In this document: piece by piece, positions 51,130-51,507 of the stretch
How the letters are laid out: every line of letters begins with the position of its first letter
Position numbering within the stretch: the first letter of the stretch is position 1
NCBI GenBank assembly: GCA_036897525.1
Contig: JAYMTJ010000073.1
Coordinates: 1 to 51,507 of the forward strand
Length of the DNA: 51,507 nt
Direction of reading: 5' to 3'
Source: Pelargonium x hortorum
Lineage: Eukaryota > Streptophyta > Magnoliopsida > Geraniales > Geraniaceae
Position numbers and translations under genes: made by a program
Notes under the pieces: generated by a model
What the model was told of the DNA's origin: nothing
The model's input: only the letters and a program-made list of their open reading frames with translations
Databases searched by the model: none

Positions 51130-51297
51130 GGTTGGGGCGGTTGACCCGCGGTTTTTACCTGATCCGCCCCATATTTAACCCGCCAGGTTTACATACATAG
51201 TGGACGGGCAACGGGCTTAGTTTTGCTAATTTGTTATAAACGGGGCGGGCACTGGTTATATGTAACGGGGCGGATCACCCACCTGTGTACACCCCTA
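51130..51297 (+). repeat. hAT 3' subterminal GC-rich repeats and terminus
   Basis: Short related motifs (ggttggggcgg, gacccgcgg, atccgcccc, acccgccagg, gacgggcaacggg, acggggcgggc, acggggcgga) occur in both orientations over about 150 bp, and the stretch ends in tgtgtacacccctA. Clustered GC-rich subterminal motifs are where hAT transposases such as Ac bind. This supports 51,297 as the true 3' end. Confidence 0.7.
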
Positions 51298-51507
51298 TGC
51301 AAGTGCAATGTTCCCCCCCCCAAACTCAAGGCTAATCATCGCCCTCGATGATTGAACTCTTAAGTTTGAATGACACTAAACTAAATGACATGCAAAATTA
51401 TCATCTACTATGCAAAAGTTAAAAACAAAAAGAAAACTAAAAATCATCATACCTAGTCTTATCGATGTCTCACTCCAAGTCCTCAGTAGACTCAGAGGAC
51501 TCGTCCT
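51298..51507 (-). mobile_element. Possible LTR-retrotransposon fossil (Ty3/gypsy-like), partial
   Basis: On the minus strand the window edge reads an acidic DESSESTEDLE tail that ends an open frame, followed by a noncoding stretch and then gtttggggggggg (51,313-51,325 region), a G-rich purine tract. An acidic polyprotein end followed by such a tract is often seen in plant Ty3/gypsy elements. Only about 210 bp are visible and no LTR, reverse transcriptase or target duplication is present, so the family call is tentative. The hAT element ends immediately beside it and may have inserted into it. Confidence 0.35.

Larger units (their letters stand above)
48500..51297 (+). mobile_element. hAT DNA transposon, 5'-truncated and decayed
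   Basis: The transposase is of the plant hAT (Ac/RICESLEEPER-like) group. The 3' side is preserved: a C-terminal intron, an AT-rich 3' tail, then a GC-rich subterminal region (51,130-51,285) with repeated ggggcgg, gggcgg, cccgcc and acgggc motifs as in other hAT elements, ending gtgtacacccctA at about 51,297, a normal hAT terminus. The matching 5' terminus (taggggtgtac) is not seen upstream. Coding similarity begins directly after an acceptor-like AG at 48,531-48,532, and bulk-type sequence lies just left of about 48,500. The element therefore lost its 5' end and first exon at, or together with, the junction. It cannot be autonomous as it stands. Confidence 0.85.

Noticed and set aside
1-51507. 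CRISPR array, operon or defence system
   Set aside because: No regularly spaced repeats, no bacterial-type gene clusters, and the content is clearly plant.

Overview
The window is plant DNA, almost certainly from a seed plant. Its only recognisable protein-level content is a slice of a plant callose synthase gene, the 3' end of a Ty1/copia element, a hAT (RICESLEEPER/DAYSLEEPER-type) transposase, and a short LTR-retrotransposon-like tail at the right edge. Everything else, roughly 45 kb, is AT-rich DNA with no long open frame and no gene I can recognise.

I favour, with moderate to low confidence, reading this bulk as gene-poor plant mitochondrial DNA, possibly from a very large mitogenome, interrupted by nuclear-derived pieces. 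Three things support this. The bulk contains several decayed bacterial-type (organellar) tRNA-like segments. It is much less CpG-depleted, by eye, than the blocks that are clearly nuclear. It also shows the mosaic of short dispersed repeats and patchy composition usual in plant mitochondrial spacers. No mitochondrial protein gene or rRNA was found. A nuclear locus carrying a large old mitochondrial insertion, or a chimeric assembly near 48.5 kb, remains possible.

Layout: 1-10,828 is spacer, with a somewhat GC-richer patch at about 7.1-8.8 kb. 10,829-13,045 is a nuclear-type block holding five callose synthase exons on the minus strand with their introns (a pseudogene), followed on the plus strand by the RNase H end, polypurine tract and start of the 3' LTR of a copia fossil. 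13,046-48,500 is spacer with tRNA relics (22.26-22.69, 27.84, 33.15 and 33.5 kb), repeat pairs and an 11-copy TCTTA microsatellite at 40.79 kb. About 48,500-51,297 is a 5'-truncated, decayed hAT element whose 3' subterminal region is preserved. 51,298-51,507 looks like a fragment of an LTR element into which the hAT may have inserted.

No working operon, pathway or complete gene can be supported. The window reads as a graveyard of transferred sequence. Its most informative parts are the two junction zones between the two kinds of DNA.
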